NCBI RefSeq assembly: GCF_947258525.1
Contig: NZ_CAMYIP010000200.1
Span: forward strand, 1 to 64,000
Length of the DNA stretch: 64,000 nt
Origin: an uncultured Eudoraea sp.
GTDB taxonomy: Bacteria; Bacteroidota; Bacteroidia; Flavobacteriales; Flavobacteriaceae
Direction of reading: 5' to 3'
The notes under the pieces were generated by a model. That model was not told the origin of the DNA, made no database searches, and saw only the letters and a list, made by a program, of their open reading frames with translations. A program made the translations under genes and the position numbers. Shown one piece after another: positions 27,661 through 36,783 of this stretch. Each line of letters begins with the position of its first letter. Positions within the stretch are counted from its first letter, which is position 1.

Positions 27661-28167
27661 TCATTTCTTAGGGCTAATTCTTTGGTAAGTGAGATAGGTA
27701 AAGTCGTATTTATGTCTTTCATCAATTGGGTGATATTCCTCTTTGGCAAGTGCCCATATTTTTTCATCTATTTTCGGAAAATAGGTATCGGCGTCAAAAG
27801 ACTCATTGATTCTTGTTACTTCTAAAATGTCTGCATAAGGCATCCCCAAATCATAGATTTCTCCTCCACCAATTATATAGGATTTGTCATCATCCTTGAT
27901 CAATTTCAATGCTTCTTCTATGGAATGAACCACAATGCAGGAAGGCATAGCAGGATTGTAATTGGGGTCTCGGGTAATAATTATATGGGTGCGATTTGGA
28001 AGCGGTTTTGGAAAACTTTCAAACGTTTTTCTGCCCATAATAATTTTGTGCCCGGTTGTTAATTGTTTAAAACGTTTAAAATCATCCGGAAGGTGCCACA
28101 GCAGATCATTATCCTTACCCAGGGCATTATTTTTTCCTATGGCGGCAATCATAATAATTTTACCCAC
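27661..28167 (-). CDS. folA: dihydrofolate reductase
   Basis: FolA reduces dihydrofolate to tetrahydrofolate with NADPH and restores the cofactor used by ThyA (encoded at 32622-33446). The 168-aa protein shows IAAIGKNNALGKDNDLLWHLPDD with the active-site Asp, IIMGRKTFES, and YIIGGGEIY. The start is GTG at 28167. Its first base overlaps the stop of the upstream 2TM gene (TAGTG), and a later ATG at 28152 would remove the first beta strand, so GTG is preferred. Confidence 0.95.
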   Translation of the reverse strand: MGKIIMIAAIGKNNALGKDNDLLWHLPDDFKRFKQLTTGHKIIMGRKTFESFPKPLPNRTHIIITRDPNYNPAMPSCIVVHSIEEALKLIKDDDKSYIIGGGEIYDLGMPYADILEVTRINESFDADTYFPKIDEKIWALAKEEYHPIDERHKYDFTYLTYQRISPKK

Positions 28168-28550
28168 TAATCTTTTTTTTTATAATTAGCCATTGGAAAA
28201 TCTGTTTCAATTTCCTTTTGGAGTTCCCTGATTCGCTGCCTTTGTTTTTCAACTAATTTTTCGCGTTGTTTACGTTCCCAATCAAGTCCCATAAATTTTT
28301 GAGTAACAAAGACATTTACCAAATGGACTACAAATAAGAATGCCCAAAATGTAATTGCCCATATGAACCAGTTATATTCTTCGCCATATTTCAAAATTTT
28401 ATTGATCAATACAAGGAATATGCTCCCGACCAGAAAAAGTACAAAATGGACGTAAAGATTCTTTTTCTGTCTAATTCGTTTATGCGCATACTCCAGCTGT
28501 TCATGCTGTTCATTGTCTATACTTGGCTCACTTTTATTCTCGGATGACAT
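28167..28550 (-). CDS. 2TM domain protein
   Basis: This 127-aa protein is of unknown function. A charged N-terminus (EYAHKRIRQKKNLYVHF) leads into two transmembrane helices (about 40-60 and 70-90), then a highly charged coiled C-terminus (DWERKQREKLVEKQRQRIRELQKEIE). This matches the 2TM domain family, often seen next to histidine kinases or alone in flavobacteria. The ATG at 28550 is favoured over an upstream in-frame start. It overlaps folA by one base. Confidence 0.85.
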   Translation of the reverse strand: MSSENKSEPSIDNEQHEQLEYAHKRIRQKKNLYVHFVLFLVGSIFLVLINKILKYGEEYNWFIWAITFWAFLFVVHLVNVFVTQKFMGLDWERKQREKLVEKQRQRIRELQKEIETDFPMANYKKKD

Positions 28551-28608
28551 CCTAATAGTTATCTTTAGATACAAAGATACAGCAAATCAAAAATTTCAAT
28601 AACAATCA

Positions 28609-29697
28609 ATGATGCAAAAATATAGAAAGTCATATCCTGTTCTTAGCCATACTATATATGCAAATACAGCGGCATATGGTCTATTAAGCGAGGAGCTTTT
28701 GGAGTGGCGCCAAAATCACGATTTGGATTATCTCATTGGAGGTAGTTCTATGAAAATTGATAGTTTGGGGCTTATAAGTGGGGCAAGAGTAATGGTTGGG
28801 GAATTTTTTAAGTGTAATAAGGATCTGGTTGCTTTGCTTCCAAATTTTTCTTTGGGACTAAATATCTTGCTTGAAGGATTAGGTAGTAAGGAACATATAC
28901 TGCTGCTAGAAAATGATTATCCTTCAGTTAATTGGCCTTTTGAAAGTAGAGGTTTTCAAATTTCTTATGCTAAAATTGACGAAAATTTAGAAGAGAATAT
29001 TATAGAAAAAGTTAAGACGGGTTCAGTATCGGTGCTTGCTCTTAGTCTGGTTCAATGGATAAACGGAATACGTGTAGAGCTTGACTTCCTGAAATCTTTG
29101 AAAGAAGAATTCCCACATCTTCTTATCATAGCAGACGGCACTCAATTTTGTGGGGCTTTTGATATTGATTTTGAGAACTCAGGCATTGACGTGCTAGGGG
29201 CAAGTGGCTATAAATGGCTTTTGGCAGGAACCGGTAACGGATTTATGCTATTCAAAGATTTGGCCAAAAGCAGATTCAAAATAAAAACCACAGGATTCAA
29301 TTCCGCTAATGCTGTTCTCACTGCCAAGAATACAATACCTTTTAATAAGCATTTTGAGCCTGGGCATCTGGATAGTCTGAATATAGGAAGCCTGAAACGT
29401 GCGCTGGAGATACTGAAAGATATTGGAATGAAGGAAATCACAGCTCACAACGAGAATTTAAGTGCCAGGGCTATTAAGGGTTTTAGCGAATTAGGGTTAT
29501 TAAATAATGAAGTTCTCCATAGGCACCAGCACAGCACCATTTTTAATATTAAGGGAAATGACCTGTTATTTAACCATTTAATGGAAGCAAATGTAGTCTG
29601 TTCAAGGCGTGGAAAAGGTATTCGGATTAGTTTTCACTATTACAATTCGTTTGAAGATATAGATTCTATTTTGGAGATCATTAGAAAAAAGTTGTAG
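28609..29697 (+). CDS. class V aminotransferase-fold PLP enzyme
   Basis: This 362-aa PLP-dependent enzyme of the cysteine desulfurase-like fold has ANTAAYGLLS near the start, IADGTQFCGAFDIDF with the PLP-binding Asp, and the Schiff-base lysine in GASGYKWLLAGTGNGF (about residue 202). The C-terminus contains SRRGKGIRISFHYYNSFEDID, typical of the family. Substrate is unknown: desulfurase, C-S lyase or transaminase are all possible. The egtB-egtD block begins 500 bp downstream on the opposite strand, so a role in the C-S lyase step is possible but unsupported. Confidence 0.83.
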   Translation: MMQKYRKSYPVLSHTIYANTAAYGLLSEELLEWRQNHDLDYLIGGSSMKIDSLGLISGARVMVGEFFKCNKDLVALLPNFSLGLNILLEGLGSKEHILLLENDYPSVNWPFESRGFQISYAKIDENLEENIIEKVKTGSVSVLALSLVQWINGIRVELDFLKSLKEEFPHLLIIADGTQFCGAFDIDFENSGIDVLGASGYKWLLAGTGNGFMLFKDLAKSRFKIKTTGFNSANAVLTAKNTIPFNKHFEPGHLDSLNIGSLKRALEILKDIGMKEITAHNENLSARAIKGFSELGLLNNEVLHRHQHSTIFNIKGNDLLFNHLMEANVVCSRRGKGIRISFHYYNSFEDIDSILEIIRKKL

Positions 29698-29792
29698 GAA
29701 TTACCTACTTGAAAAAAGAACCCCCCTCTTTTTACTAAAGTGAACTAAAAGACATTAATATTTTAAGAAATTAATAAATATGATATTATTCA

Positions 29793-29824
29793 TTGTAAAT
29801 GAGGGATTTAATGTATTATTTTTG
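29793..29824 (+). promoter_or_regulatory. Bacteroidota promoter (-33 TTG, -7 TATTTTTG)
   Basis: TTG at 29793-29795 and TATTTTTG at 29817-29824 are separated by 21 bp, the expected spacing for the primary flavobacterial sigma factor. The start codon of the CBM48 gene follows 26 bp later. Confidence 0.65.
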
Positions 29825-29850
29825 CACCGTAATCACAAAAATTAATTATC

Positions 29851-30147
29851 ATGTCAATCGCAAAACAATATTTAAAAACAAAACCAATTTGCAAGGTAAC
29901 TTTTACAGTCCCTGCTGAGGATGCAAAAAAAGTTGCTGTAGTTGGAGATTTCAATAATTGGAATCCAAAAGGCAGCATGTTGAAAAAACTTAAAAACGGA
30001 ACTTTTAAAGGAACGTTTGATTTGCCAAAAGAAAGTACTTACGAGTTTAGATATCTCGTAGATGGCAATTATGTTAATGAAACAGAGGCAGACCGTTACC
30101 AGTGGAATGACTTCGCTGGTTCAGAAAACGCTGTTTTAGAATTGTAA
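29851..30147 (+). CDS. stand-alone glycogen-binding (CBM48 / isoamylase early-set) domain protein
   Basis: This 98-aa protein consists of a single early-set beta-sandwich: VTFTVPAEDAKKVAVVGDFNNWNPKG, then FKGTFDLPKESTYEFRYLVDGNYVNE. This is the carbohydrate-binding module of glycogen-branching enzymes and AMPK beta subunits, here with no catalytic partner. Such free modules are common in flavobacteria. The role is unknown; polysaccharide binding or partner targeting is inferred. It has its own promoter and terminator. Confidence 0.88.
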   Translation: MSIAKQYLKTKPICKVTFTVPAEDAKKVAVVGDFNNWNPKGSMLKKLKNGTFKGTFDLPKESTYEFRYLVDGNYVNETEADRYQWNDFAGSENAVLEL

Positions 30148-30168
30148 TTAACAATCAGGTTTAACTAG

Positions 30169-30200
30169 ACCGGGATGTTCAATGAACATCCCGGTTTTTT
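30169..30200. terminator. intrinsic terminator after the CBM48 gene
   Basis: The perfect 12-bp stem ACCGGGATGTTC/GAACATCCCGGT with a three-base loop (AAT) is followed by a T-run. It separates the CBM48 gene from the convergent DUF427-egtD-egtB block. Confidence 0.9.
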
Positions 30201-30481
30201 TATTCAACAATTTCTACTCCTTTCCAAAAGGCAACGGAACCTTTAATTTGTTTTGCAAGCTCGCTGATCTCAGGATAATACCAGGCGGCATCTTTGTTTT
30301 CCATGCCGTTAACTTCCAGGGTATAATATGAAGCTACACCTTTCCACGGGCATGTACTATGTGTAGTGCTGGGTTTGAAATATTCTTTTTTAATGCTTTC
30401 AGCTGGAAAGTAATGATTATTCTCAACAATAATTGTATTGTCACTCTCAGCAATAACGGTATTATTCCATATAGCTTTCAT
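30200..30481 (-). CDS. DUF427 domain protein
   Basis: This 93-aa single-domain protein carries the DUF427 pattern: MKAIWNNTVIAESDNTIIVENNHYFP, then STTHSTCPWKGVASYYTLEVNG and AAWYYPEI. Function is unknown. Its ATG lies two bases after the egtD stop, so it belongs to the same operon as egtB-egtD and may support that pathway, for example in sulfur or redox handling. Confidence 0.9.
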   Translation of the reverse strand: MKAIWNNTVIAESDNTIIVENNHYFPAESIKKEYFKPSTTHSTCPWKGVASYYTLEVNGMENKDAAWYYPEISELAKQIKGSVAFWKGVEIVE

Positions 30482-30483
30482 AT

Positions 30484-31452
30484 CTATTTTTTTAAAATAT
30501 AGTTTTTGTAAAATCTATTTTCGGCACTAAAAATTCTGCTTATCCGCAATCCAGCCTTATCAGCTAACCAAGAGACTACATTGTCGTCATATTTTTGTGA
30601 AATTTCAGTATGTATCGTTTCCCATGCTTCAAAAGACACGGTAAGATCAAGCCCGTTAATATGAACTTTCTGATTTTCCTTAGCAACCAAATAGCTTTTG
30701 GCGGTACCTGTTTCCGGGTCGTATACTTCCCAATGCAAGAATTTGTCGAGATCAAAATCAGCATCTAATTCATTGTTTATCCTGGCTAGCAAATTCTTAT
30801 TAAATCTCTCGGTAATACCTGCATTATCATTATAGGCATTAAGGATGGTTTGTGGATCTTTTTTTTGATCAAAACCAATAAAGAAAATATCATCCTTATT
30901 CATAAGCTCTTGTATACTCGTTAAAAATTCTATGGCTTGAGGATGAAGCAAATTGCCAATATTTGAGCCAAGGAACATAATAACCTTTTTCTTGTTTTGC
31001 ATTTTGCAGAGCTGTTCCAGTGTTTCAAAATAGGTTCCCTGTAATGATTTAACCTTTACAGATGGAAGTTCGTTATTTATAGACGACTCAAGTTCATTCA
31101 ATGCATTCTCACTAATATCAATAGGGATATACTGAAAAGGAATCCCTTCTGAAGAAAGGTGCCTTAACAGAATCTTTGTTTTCTTTCCATCTCCTGCTCC
31201 CAGTTCAACAAGGTCGAATTCCTGTGCGTCTTTGAAAAATACACGGCATATTTCATCTTTAAACTTGTCTAGAATTTTATACTCGCTATTAGTCAGATAA
31301 TATTCCGGCATATCCATTATTTCCTGAAACAGCTTATCCCCTTTTGCATCATAGAAATATTTTGAAGATAAATGTTTAGGAAAATCAGTAAGCCCGGTAT
31401 AGACGTCTTTATGGAATTGAGACGTTGAAATTAAAGTAGTTTTTTCTTGCAT
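30484..31452 (-). CDS. egtD: EgtD-like L-histidine N-alpha-methyltransferase
   Basis: EgtD trimethylates histidine to hercynine with SAM, the first step of ergothioneine synthesis. The 322-aa protein has the family pattern MPEYYLTNSEYKIL, the SAM-binding motif LVELGAGDGKKT (81-92) and VIMFLGSNIGNL. It lies 16 bp downstream of egtB and 2 bp before DUF427. The pairing of these two genes supports the assignment. Confidence 0.92.
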   Translation of the reverse strand: MQEKTTLISTSQFHKDVYTGLTDFPKHLSSKYFYDAKGDKLFQEIMDMPEYYLTNSEYKILDKFKDEICRVFFKDAQEFDLVELGAGDGKKTKILLRHLSSEGIPFQYIPIDISENALNELESSINNELPSVKVKSLQGTYFETLEQLCKMQNKKKVIMFLGSNIGNLLHPQAIEFLTSIQELMNKDDIFFIGFDQKKDPQTILNAYNDNAGITERFNKNLLARINNELDADFDLDKFLHWEVYDPETGTAKSYLVAKENQKVHINGLDLTVSFEAWETIHTEISQKYDDNVVSWLADKAGLRISRIFSAENRFYKNYILKK

Positions 31453-31468
31453 GCTGCTTTTGTCGGAA

Positions 31469-32563
31469 TTATTTGGCTAACCTTAATCCGGTATACTGCC
31501 ATCTTAAATGAGGGTGAAAAAAATTACGGTATGTAGGGCGAGTATGGTTAGCTGGCGTGGCGAAAGATCCTCCACGCAGTACTTTCTGATTTACCATAAA
31601 TTTGCCATTATACTCACCCAAGGCGCCATCTTCCTTTTGATATCCGGGGTAAGGCAGGTAGGCACTTTCCGTCCATTCCCATCTGTCACCCCACGGGAAA
31701 TATTCCTGTGCTGCTTCCCACTCAAATTCAGTTGGCAAGCGATAGCCTTTCCATTGTGCAAAAGCAAAGGCCTCAAAATAGGAAAGATGAGTAATTGGAG
31801 TATTTCCATTAATTTTTTGTAGTCCTTCAAGGGTATAGCTAAACCATTCTCCATCAATTTCATGCCAGTAAAGAGGAGACGAAATCTGGTTTTTGCAAAT
31901 CCAGTCCCAACCTTCAGCATGCCACAATTCAAATGAACTATAACCGCCATCATTCATGAATTCTAAATATTCGCTATTCGTAATAAGTTTATTTGAAATT
32001 TCGTAAGCCTGTAAGTAAACCTTATGCCTTCCCTGCTCATTATCAAAACAAAATGAATCCTGGTCGTGGCCAATTTCATATATGCCGGCGTCCATTGAAA
32101 TCCAATCCTGCTGATGGCTTTCTTCTCTGTTTTCATTTATAGAATTTGTATAGGCAGGTAAAAGCGGATTATTTCCTAAGATGTATTTAATATCTGTTAC
32201 CAGCAGTTCCTGATGCTGTTTTTCATGGTGTATACCAATTTCCAATAATTGTAACAGTTTCTTATCTCGTACTTTCTCTAAAAGTATTTTAATAGCGTTG
32301 GTGACATATTGTCTGTAGGCATATACTTTTTGCACGGAAGGTCTTGATAGATTGCCCCGGTCTGAACGGATGACTCTTTTCCTTACAGTTTCATGATAGC
32401 TGTTAAATACAAAGGAAAAATCCTCATCGAGATGCCATTTAGGTGGGGAAACATCTTCTACGGGCTGAACCACATAGTCCTCAATTTCCAGAGGAGAGCA
32501 TATGGTTTCACTTTCTTTTCTGGTACTGAAGAATGTATCTAAGAGTGTTTCAGTAAGAAGCAT
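31469..32563 (-). CDS. egtB: EgtB-like iron-dependent sulfoxide synthase
   Basis: EgtB is a mononuclear non-heme iron enzyme joining hercynine to a thiol to form the sulfoxide intermediate of ergothioneine. The 364-aa protein has the DinB-like N-terminus with the three-His iron site (H44 in PKWHL, H113 and H117 in HHEKQH). A C-terminal formylglycine-generating-enzyme-like domain follows (YRLPTEFEWEAAQEYFPWGDRWEWTES, then VLRGGSF and a terminal YTGLRLAK). No gamma-glutamylcysteine ligase (egtA) or egtC is nearby, so cysteine may be the direct sulfur donor, as described for some bacterial EgtB types. Confidence 0.92.
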   Translation of the reverse strand: MLLTETLLDTFFSTRKESETICSPLEIEDYVVQPVEDVSPPKWHLDEDFSFVFNSYHETVRKRVIRSDRGNLSRPSVQKVYAYRQYVTNAIKILLEKVRDKKLLQLLEIGIHHEKQHQELLVTDIKYILGNNPLLPAYTNSINENREESHQQDWISMDAGIYEIGHDQDSFCFDNEQGRHKVYLQAYEISNKLITNSEYLEFMNDGGYSSFELWHAEGWDWICKNQISSPLYWHEIDGEWFSYTLEGLQKINGNTPITHLSYFEAFAFAQWKGYRLPTEFEWEAAQEYFPWGDRWEWTESAYLPYPGYQKEDGALGEYNGKFMVNQKVLRGGSFATPANHTRPTYRNFFHPHLRWQYTGLRLAK

Positions 32564-32621
32564 AACACAATTTTTCCTTTAAATATAGGAATTTATGTGC
32601 GGAGATAAAAAGAGCAGTCAA

Positions 32622-33446
32622 TTACACGGCTACCGTACCTTTAATATGCGGATACGGATCATAATACATCAATTTAAAATCCTCAAATTTAAAATCAAAG
32701 ATGTTCTTGACTTCTGGATTTAGTTCCATTTTTGGCAATGGTCTGGGTTCTCTGCTTAGTTGTAACTCTATTTGCTCCAGGTGGTTGTTGTATATATGTG
32801 CATCACCAAAAGTATGGATAAATTCTCCGGGAGCATAGCCACATACCTGGGCCATCATCATAGTAAATAGAGCATATGAGGCAATATTAAATGGTACGCC
32901 TAAAAAGATATCTGCACTTCGTTGATATAACTGACATGATAATTTTCCATCAGAAACATAAAACTGGAAAAAAGCATGGCAGGGGGGTAAAGCTGCTTTT
33001 CCATCTGCCACATTTTGCGAAAATGATTTTGAAGTATCTGGCAATACACTGGGGTTCCATGCAGATACGAGCATTCTGCGGCTATCCGGATTTTCCTTCA
33101 AAGTTTTAATGACATCGGATATCTGGTCTATATGCTCGCCATTCCAATTGCGCCACTGATGACCATATACAGGCCCTAATTCACCATTTTCATCAGCCCA
33201 TTCATTCCAGATCCTAACTCCGTTTTCCTGCAGGTAACTAACGTTAGTATCACCTTTTAAAAACCAAAGTAATTCATAAATAATAGATTTTAAATGCAAT
33301 TTTTTGGTGGTTACCATAGGGAATCCTTCACTTAGGTCAAATCGCATTTGGTAGCCAAAGACGCTATAAGTTCCTGTACCGGTCCTGTCTGATTTTTGAG
33401 CGCCTGTTTCGAGAACATGCTTTAATAGATCATGGTATTGTTTCAT
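32622..33446 (-). CDS. thyA: thymidylate synthase
   Basis: ThyA converts dUMP to dTMP using methylenetetrahydrofolate. The 274-aa protein has R21-T-G-T near the start, catalytic C156 in [12 protein letters not shown], the [20 protein letters not shown] block and the carboxy-terminal HIKGTVAV. It is followed downstream by egtBD and preceded by the nucleoside transporter gene on the same strand. folA lies 4.5 kb away. Confidence 0.97.
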   Translation of the reverse strand: MKQYHDLLKHVLETGAQKSDRTGTGTYSVFGYQMRFDLSEGFPMVTTKKLHLKSIIYELLWFLKGDTNVSYLQENGVRIWNEWADENGELGPVYGHQWRNWNGEHIDQISDVIKTLKENPDSRRMLVSAWNPSVLPDTSKSFSQNVADGKAALPPCHAFFQFYVSDGKLSCQLYQRSADIFLGVPFNIASYALFTMMMAQVCGYAPGEFIHTFGDAHIYNNHLEQIELQLSREPRPLPKMELNPEVKNIFDFKFEDFKLMYYDPYPHIKGTVAV

Positions 33447-33558
33447 AAAAAAAATATACTTTCGAAGACGAATTTAATGAAAGATAGATTGTATTGGATT
33501 TTGAGTTTTAAAAACTTATTAACCAGTCAGAATCTGCTAATAGCTTTTCAAAAGGGTC

Positions 33559-35022
33559 CTAACCTAAAATCAACCCTGCAATAGTGGCTGATAGCAAAGA
33601 TGCCAGCGTCCCACCCAAGACGGCTCGCATACCAAATTCAGAGAGTGTTTTTCGCTGACCCGGGGCCAAGGACCCTATTCCGCCAATTTGAATGCCTATT
33701 GAAGCAAAATTTGCAAAACCACATAACATATAAGTACCCATTATTATAGATTTATTAAAGGAAAAATGGGTAGGGTTAAGGACATTTTTTAATTCAGCTA
33801 ATTGAATATAGCCAACAAACTCACTGGCGGCCAATTTGATTCCCAATAATTGCCCCATAAGCATTATATCTGCTGTATTTACACCAATAAGCCACATTAA
33901 TGGAGCAAAGACAGCCCCCAGAATTGCTTCAAGTGAAAAGGAATCGTAAACGGTGTTTGAAGAAATCCATTCATTTAGGGAAGTAAAGTCACCAAACCAA
34001 CCTAAAATACCATTAATCATAGCTATAAAGGCAATAAAGACTAATAACATAGCACCCACATTTACAGCCAGTTTTAATCCTTCAGTAGTGCCGTTGGCAA
34101 TAGCATCCAGTAGATTTGAGCCAATTTTTTCGTTAGATATCTGTATTTCTTTATTAATTGCCTCAGTTTGTGGATAGAGTATTTTAGATATTACAATTGC
34201 CCCGGGAGCAGCCATGACGGATGCTGCTAATAAGTGGCGTGCAAATTCTAATCGAAGTAACGGATCAGTGCCTCCCAGAAAACCGATATAAGCCGCCAAA
34301 ACTCCTCCGGCAACAGTAGCCATCCCGCCGATCATGACTAAAAGGATTTCTGAACGGTTCATTTTTTCCAAATATGCCTTGATAAGCAAAGGTGCTTCAG
34401 TTTGTCCTAAAAATATATTACCCGCAACAGAAAGACCCTCAGCACCGGAAATACCTAACGTTTTTGTGAGCAACCAGGCTAGTGCTTTGACAATCTTTTG
34501 GATAATTCCCAAATAAAACAGAACAGAGGTGAGTGCAGAAAAGAAAATGATTGTAGGTAAAATCTGAAACGCAAAGACATACCCAATGTTTGGATTGTCT
34601 ACATTTAATAGGTTGCCCAGCAAAAATTCACTTCCGGCAAGAGTATAATCAAGAATATTTACAAAAAACTGGCCGGCGGCTCTGAAAATAGTTTGAATAA
34701 AGGGAACCTTTAAGATCCCTATAGCCAGAATTAGTTGACCCCCAACGCCAATACCAACTGTTCTCCAATTAATTCCATTTCGGTTCGCACTAAAGATATA
34801 GGATATTAGGATTAGTACAAACATGCCTAAAGCACCTCTCCAAAGGGAGTTAAATGAGAATCCCTGATTAGGAGTTATAATGTCAGCAGTCTGGGTGGCA
34901 ATGTCATTTATAGTGGTGGTATCTATTGTAATAGAAACAGAATCCGCTATCTGGTTTAGCTGAGCTTCTGCAGGAAATGAAAAAATTAATAAAAATAAAA
35001 GAATCCAAAACCTGAGGTTCAT
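33559..35022 (-). CDS. concentrative nucleoside transporter (CNT/NupC family)
   Basis: This 487-aa membrane protein begins with a cleavable-type signal (ends SFPAEAQ), a short periplasmic linker and then about 10-11 membrane segments. The CNT core is recognisable: GQTEAPLLIKAYLEKMNRSE, TVAGGVLAAYIGFLGG, AAPGAIVISKILYPQTE and CGFANFASIGIQIGGIGSLAPGQR. It imports nucleosides with Na+ or H+. Its place just upstream of thyA fits nucleoside salvage and thymidylate supply. Confidence 0.92.
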   Translation of the reverse strand: MNLRFWILLFLLIFSFPAEAQLNQIADSVSITIDTTTINDIATQTADIITPNQGFSFNSLWRGALGMFVLILISYIFSANRNGINWRTVGIGVGGQLILAIGILKVPFIQTIFRAAGQFFVNILDYTLAGSEFLLGNLLNVDNPNIGYVFAFQILPTIIFFSALTSVLFYLGIIQKIVKALAWLLTKTLGISGAEGLSVAGNIFLGQTEAPLLIKAYLEKMNRSEILLVMIGGMATVAGGVLAAYIGFLGGTDPLLRLEFARHLLAASVMAAPGAIVISKILYPQTEAINKEIQISNEKIGSNLLDAIANGTTEGLKLAVNVGAMLLVFIAFIAMINGILGWFGDFTSLNEWISSNTVYDSFSLEAILGAVFAPLMWLIGVNTADIMLMGQLLGIKLAASEFVGYIQLAELKNVLNPTHFSFNKSIIMGTYMLCGFANFASIGIQIGGIGSLAPGQRKTLSEFGMRAVLGGTLASLLSATIAGLILG

Positions 35023-35040
35023 AGAAGAGATGCTATATTA

Positions 35041-35670
35041 TCAATTGCGTTTAGATATTTCATCCCTCAGTTTCGCAGCTTTTTCATAATCTTCATTGGC
35101 CACGGCTTTGGCCAATTCCTTATTGAGTTCCTCGAGGCTTAATTCCTTGTATGGTGTTGTTGTGCCCGGATCTATTTCAACAGTTTCACCCTCCTGTAAA
35201 ATTTCATCAACCACAATACTGTCGTCTCCCTCTGCTTTTTCTTTATCCTTTGAGGAAAATTTCAGGAAGATACCCGCTTTGTCCAGAATAGTTTTATAAG
35301 TAAAAATCGGTGCATTAAAGCGAAGTGCAAGAGCAATAGCATCACTTGTTCTAGCATCTATTATTTCTTCAATTTTATCACGCTCACAAATAATACTCGA
35401 GTAAAAGACTCCATCAACTAATTTATGGATAATAACCTGTTTTACTACAATGTCAAACCGATCCGAAAAATTTTTAAAAAGATCATGCGTGAGGGGTCTC
35501 GGAGGTTTTATTTCTTTTTCCAGGGCAATGGCAATGGACTGTGCTTCGAACGCTCCAATGACTATAGGCAGTTTTCTGTCACCATCTACTTCATTTAAAA
35601 TAAGGGCATAAGCCCCATTTTGAGTCTGGCTATAGGAAATACCTTTTATTTTTAACCTTACTAAGCTCAT
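35041..35670 (-). CDS. bifunctional nuclease family protein (DUF151 plus UVR motif)
   Basis: This 209-aa protein has an N-terminal DUF151 domain (about 1-130; DGDRKLPIVIGAFEAQSIAIALE, ARTSDAIALALRFNAPI). The last 35 residues form a UVR-like motif (LNKELAKAVANEDYEKAAKLRDEISKR) as found in UvrB and UvrC. The family includes plant nucleases active on RNA and DNA. The bacterial role is unclear. It lies 19 bp upstream of the CNT gene. Confidence 0.9.
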   Translation of the reverse strand: MSLVRLKIKGISYSQTQNGAYALILNEVDGDRKLPIVIGAFEAQSIAIALEKEIKPPRPLTHDLFKNFSDRFDIVVKQVIIHKLVDGVFYSSIICERDKIEEIIDARTSDAIALALRFNAPIFTYKTILDKAGIFLKFSSKDKEKAEGDDSIVVDEILQEGETVEIDPGTTTPYKELSLEELNKELAKAVANEDYEKAAKLRDEISKRN

Positions 35671-35755
35671 ATTTATAAGTATACCACTCAGTGCTGTTTA
35701 AATAAGGGTTGTCTTGATATTTAAACAGTACTTTAGGGGCACAAATTAACAAAAA

Positions 35756-36724
35756 TTAAGCGTTTTGGGCCTTAAATTCTTTTAATTTTTCGGTGAGTTT
35801 GGGTACGACTTCAAAGGCATCACCTATAATGCCATAATCTGCAGCCTTAAAAAACGGTGCTTCGGGATCCGTATTGATTACTACTTTAACTTTAGAAGCA
35901 TTAATACCGGCCAGATGTTGAATTGCTCCAGAAATACCAATGGCTATATAAAGATTGCTTGCAACGGGTTTACCTGTTTGTCCAACATGCTCGCTATGCG
36001 AACGCCAGCCCATATCTGAAACCGGTTTAGAACAGGCCGTGGCAGCTCCCAGAACGTCTGCCAATTCTTCGATCATACCCCAATTTTCAGGACCTTTTAA
36101 ACCTCTTCCTCCAGATACTACGATATCTGCATCGGCTATTGTTGCTTTACCGACTACTTTGTCAATATTCAATGATTGCACAGAGAAATCGGGATCATTT
36201 AAGTTGGGTTCAAAGTTTTCTACTTCGGGGCTTACGCTGTTTTCGAATATTCCGTAGGCATTATTAGATACTCCAATAATATTTGTAGTAGTCTTATATT
36301 GTGTATGTGCAAAGCCTTTATTGCTAAAGGCCGTTCTTTTTACAATGAGTGGATTAGTGCTTATTGGCGGAGCAACGACATTAGTGCAATATCCGGCATT
36401 CAGGATTCCGGCCAGAATACCAGCCATATACTTGGTATCAGTGCTCGAACTAACGACAATGGTACTTGCACCTTCATTTTCCACAGCCTGTGCGATAACC
36501 GCTGCATAAGCCTTTGCATTAAAAATGGAAAGTTTATCACTGGTAACTTTCAATATTTTTGAAACTCCGTAAGTTCCGATTACTTCGGAATCTGCCACAT
36601 TTATTGTTATTGCCGTAACTGAAGTGCCTAATTGTTCAGCTAACTTATGCGCGTAGGAGGCAGTCTCCAGGGCATTTTTTTTAAATTTACCGTTATCGGA
36701 CTCCGTGTATACAAGTACTGACAT
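35756..36724 (-). CDS. etfA: electron transfer flavoprotein, alpha subunit
   Basis: EtfA with EtfB carries electrons from acyl-CoA dehydrogenases to the quinone pool through ETF dehydrogenase. The 322-aa protein has a C-terminal FAD domain with VVSGGRGLKGPENW, GQTGKPVASNLYIAIGISGAIQHLAGI and INTDPEAPFFKAADYGIIGD. It lies 59 bp downstream of etfB on the same strand. It probably serves fatty-acid beta-oxidation or branched-chain acid breakdown; no acyl-CoA dehydrogenase is in this window. Confidence 0.96.
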   Translation of the reverse strand: MSVLVYTESDNGKFKKNALETASYAHKLAEQLGTSVTAITINVADSEVIGTYGVSKILKVTSDKLSIFNAKAYAAVIAQAVENEGASTIVVSSSTDTKYMAGILAGILNAGYCTNVVAPPISTNPLIVKRTAFSNKGFAHTQYKTTTNIIGVSNNAYGIFENSVSPEVENFEPNLNDPDFSVQSLNIDKVVGKATIADADIVVSGGRGLKGPENWGMIEELADVLGAATACSKPVSDMGWRSHSEHVGQTGKPVASNLYIAIGISGAIQHLAGINASKVKVVINTDPEAPFFKAADYGIIGDAFEVVPKLTEKLKEFKAQNA

Positions 36725-36783
36725 AATTTTCTTTTAAGGATTAGGTTAAAAGTTTCAGTCAACTCTGAAACCTGATTTAATAA

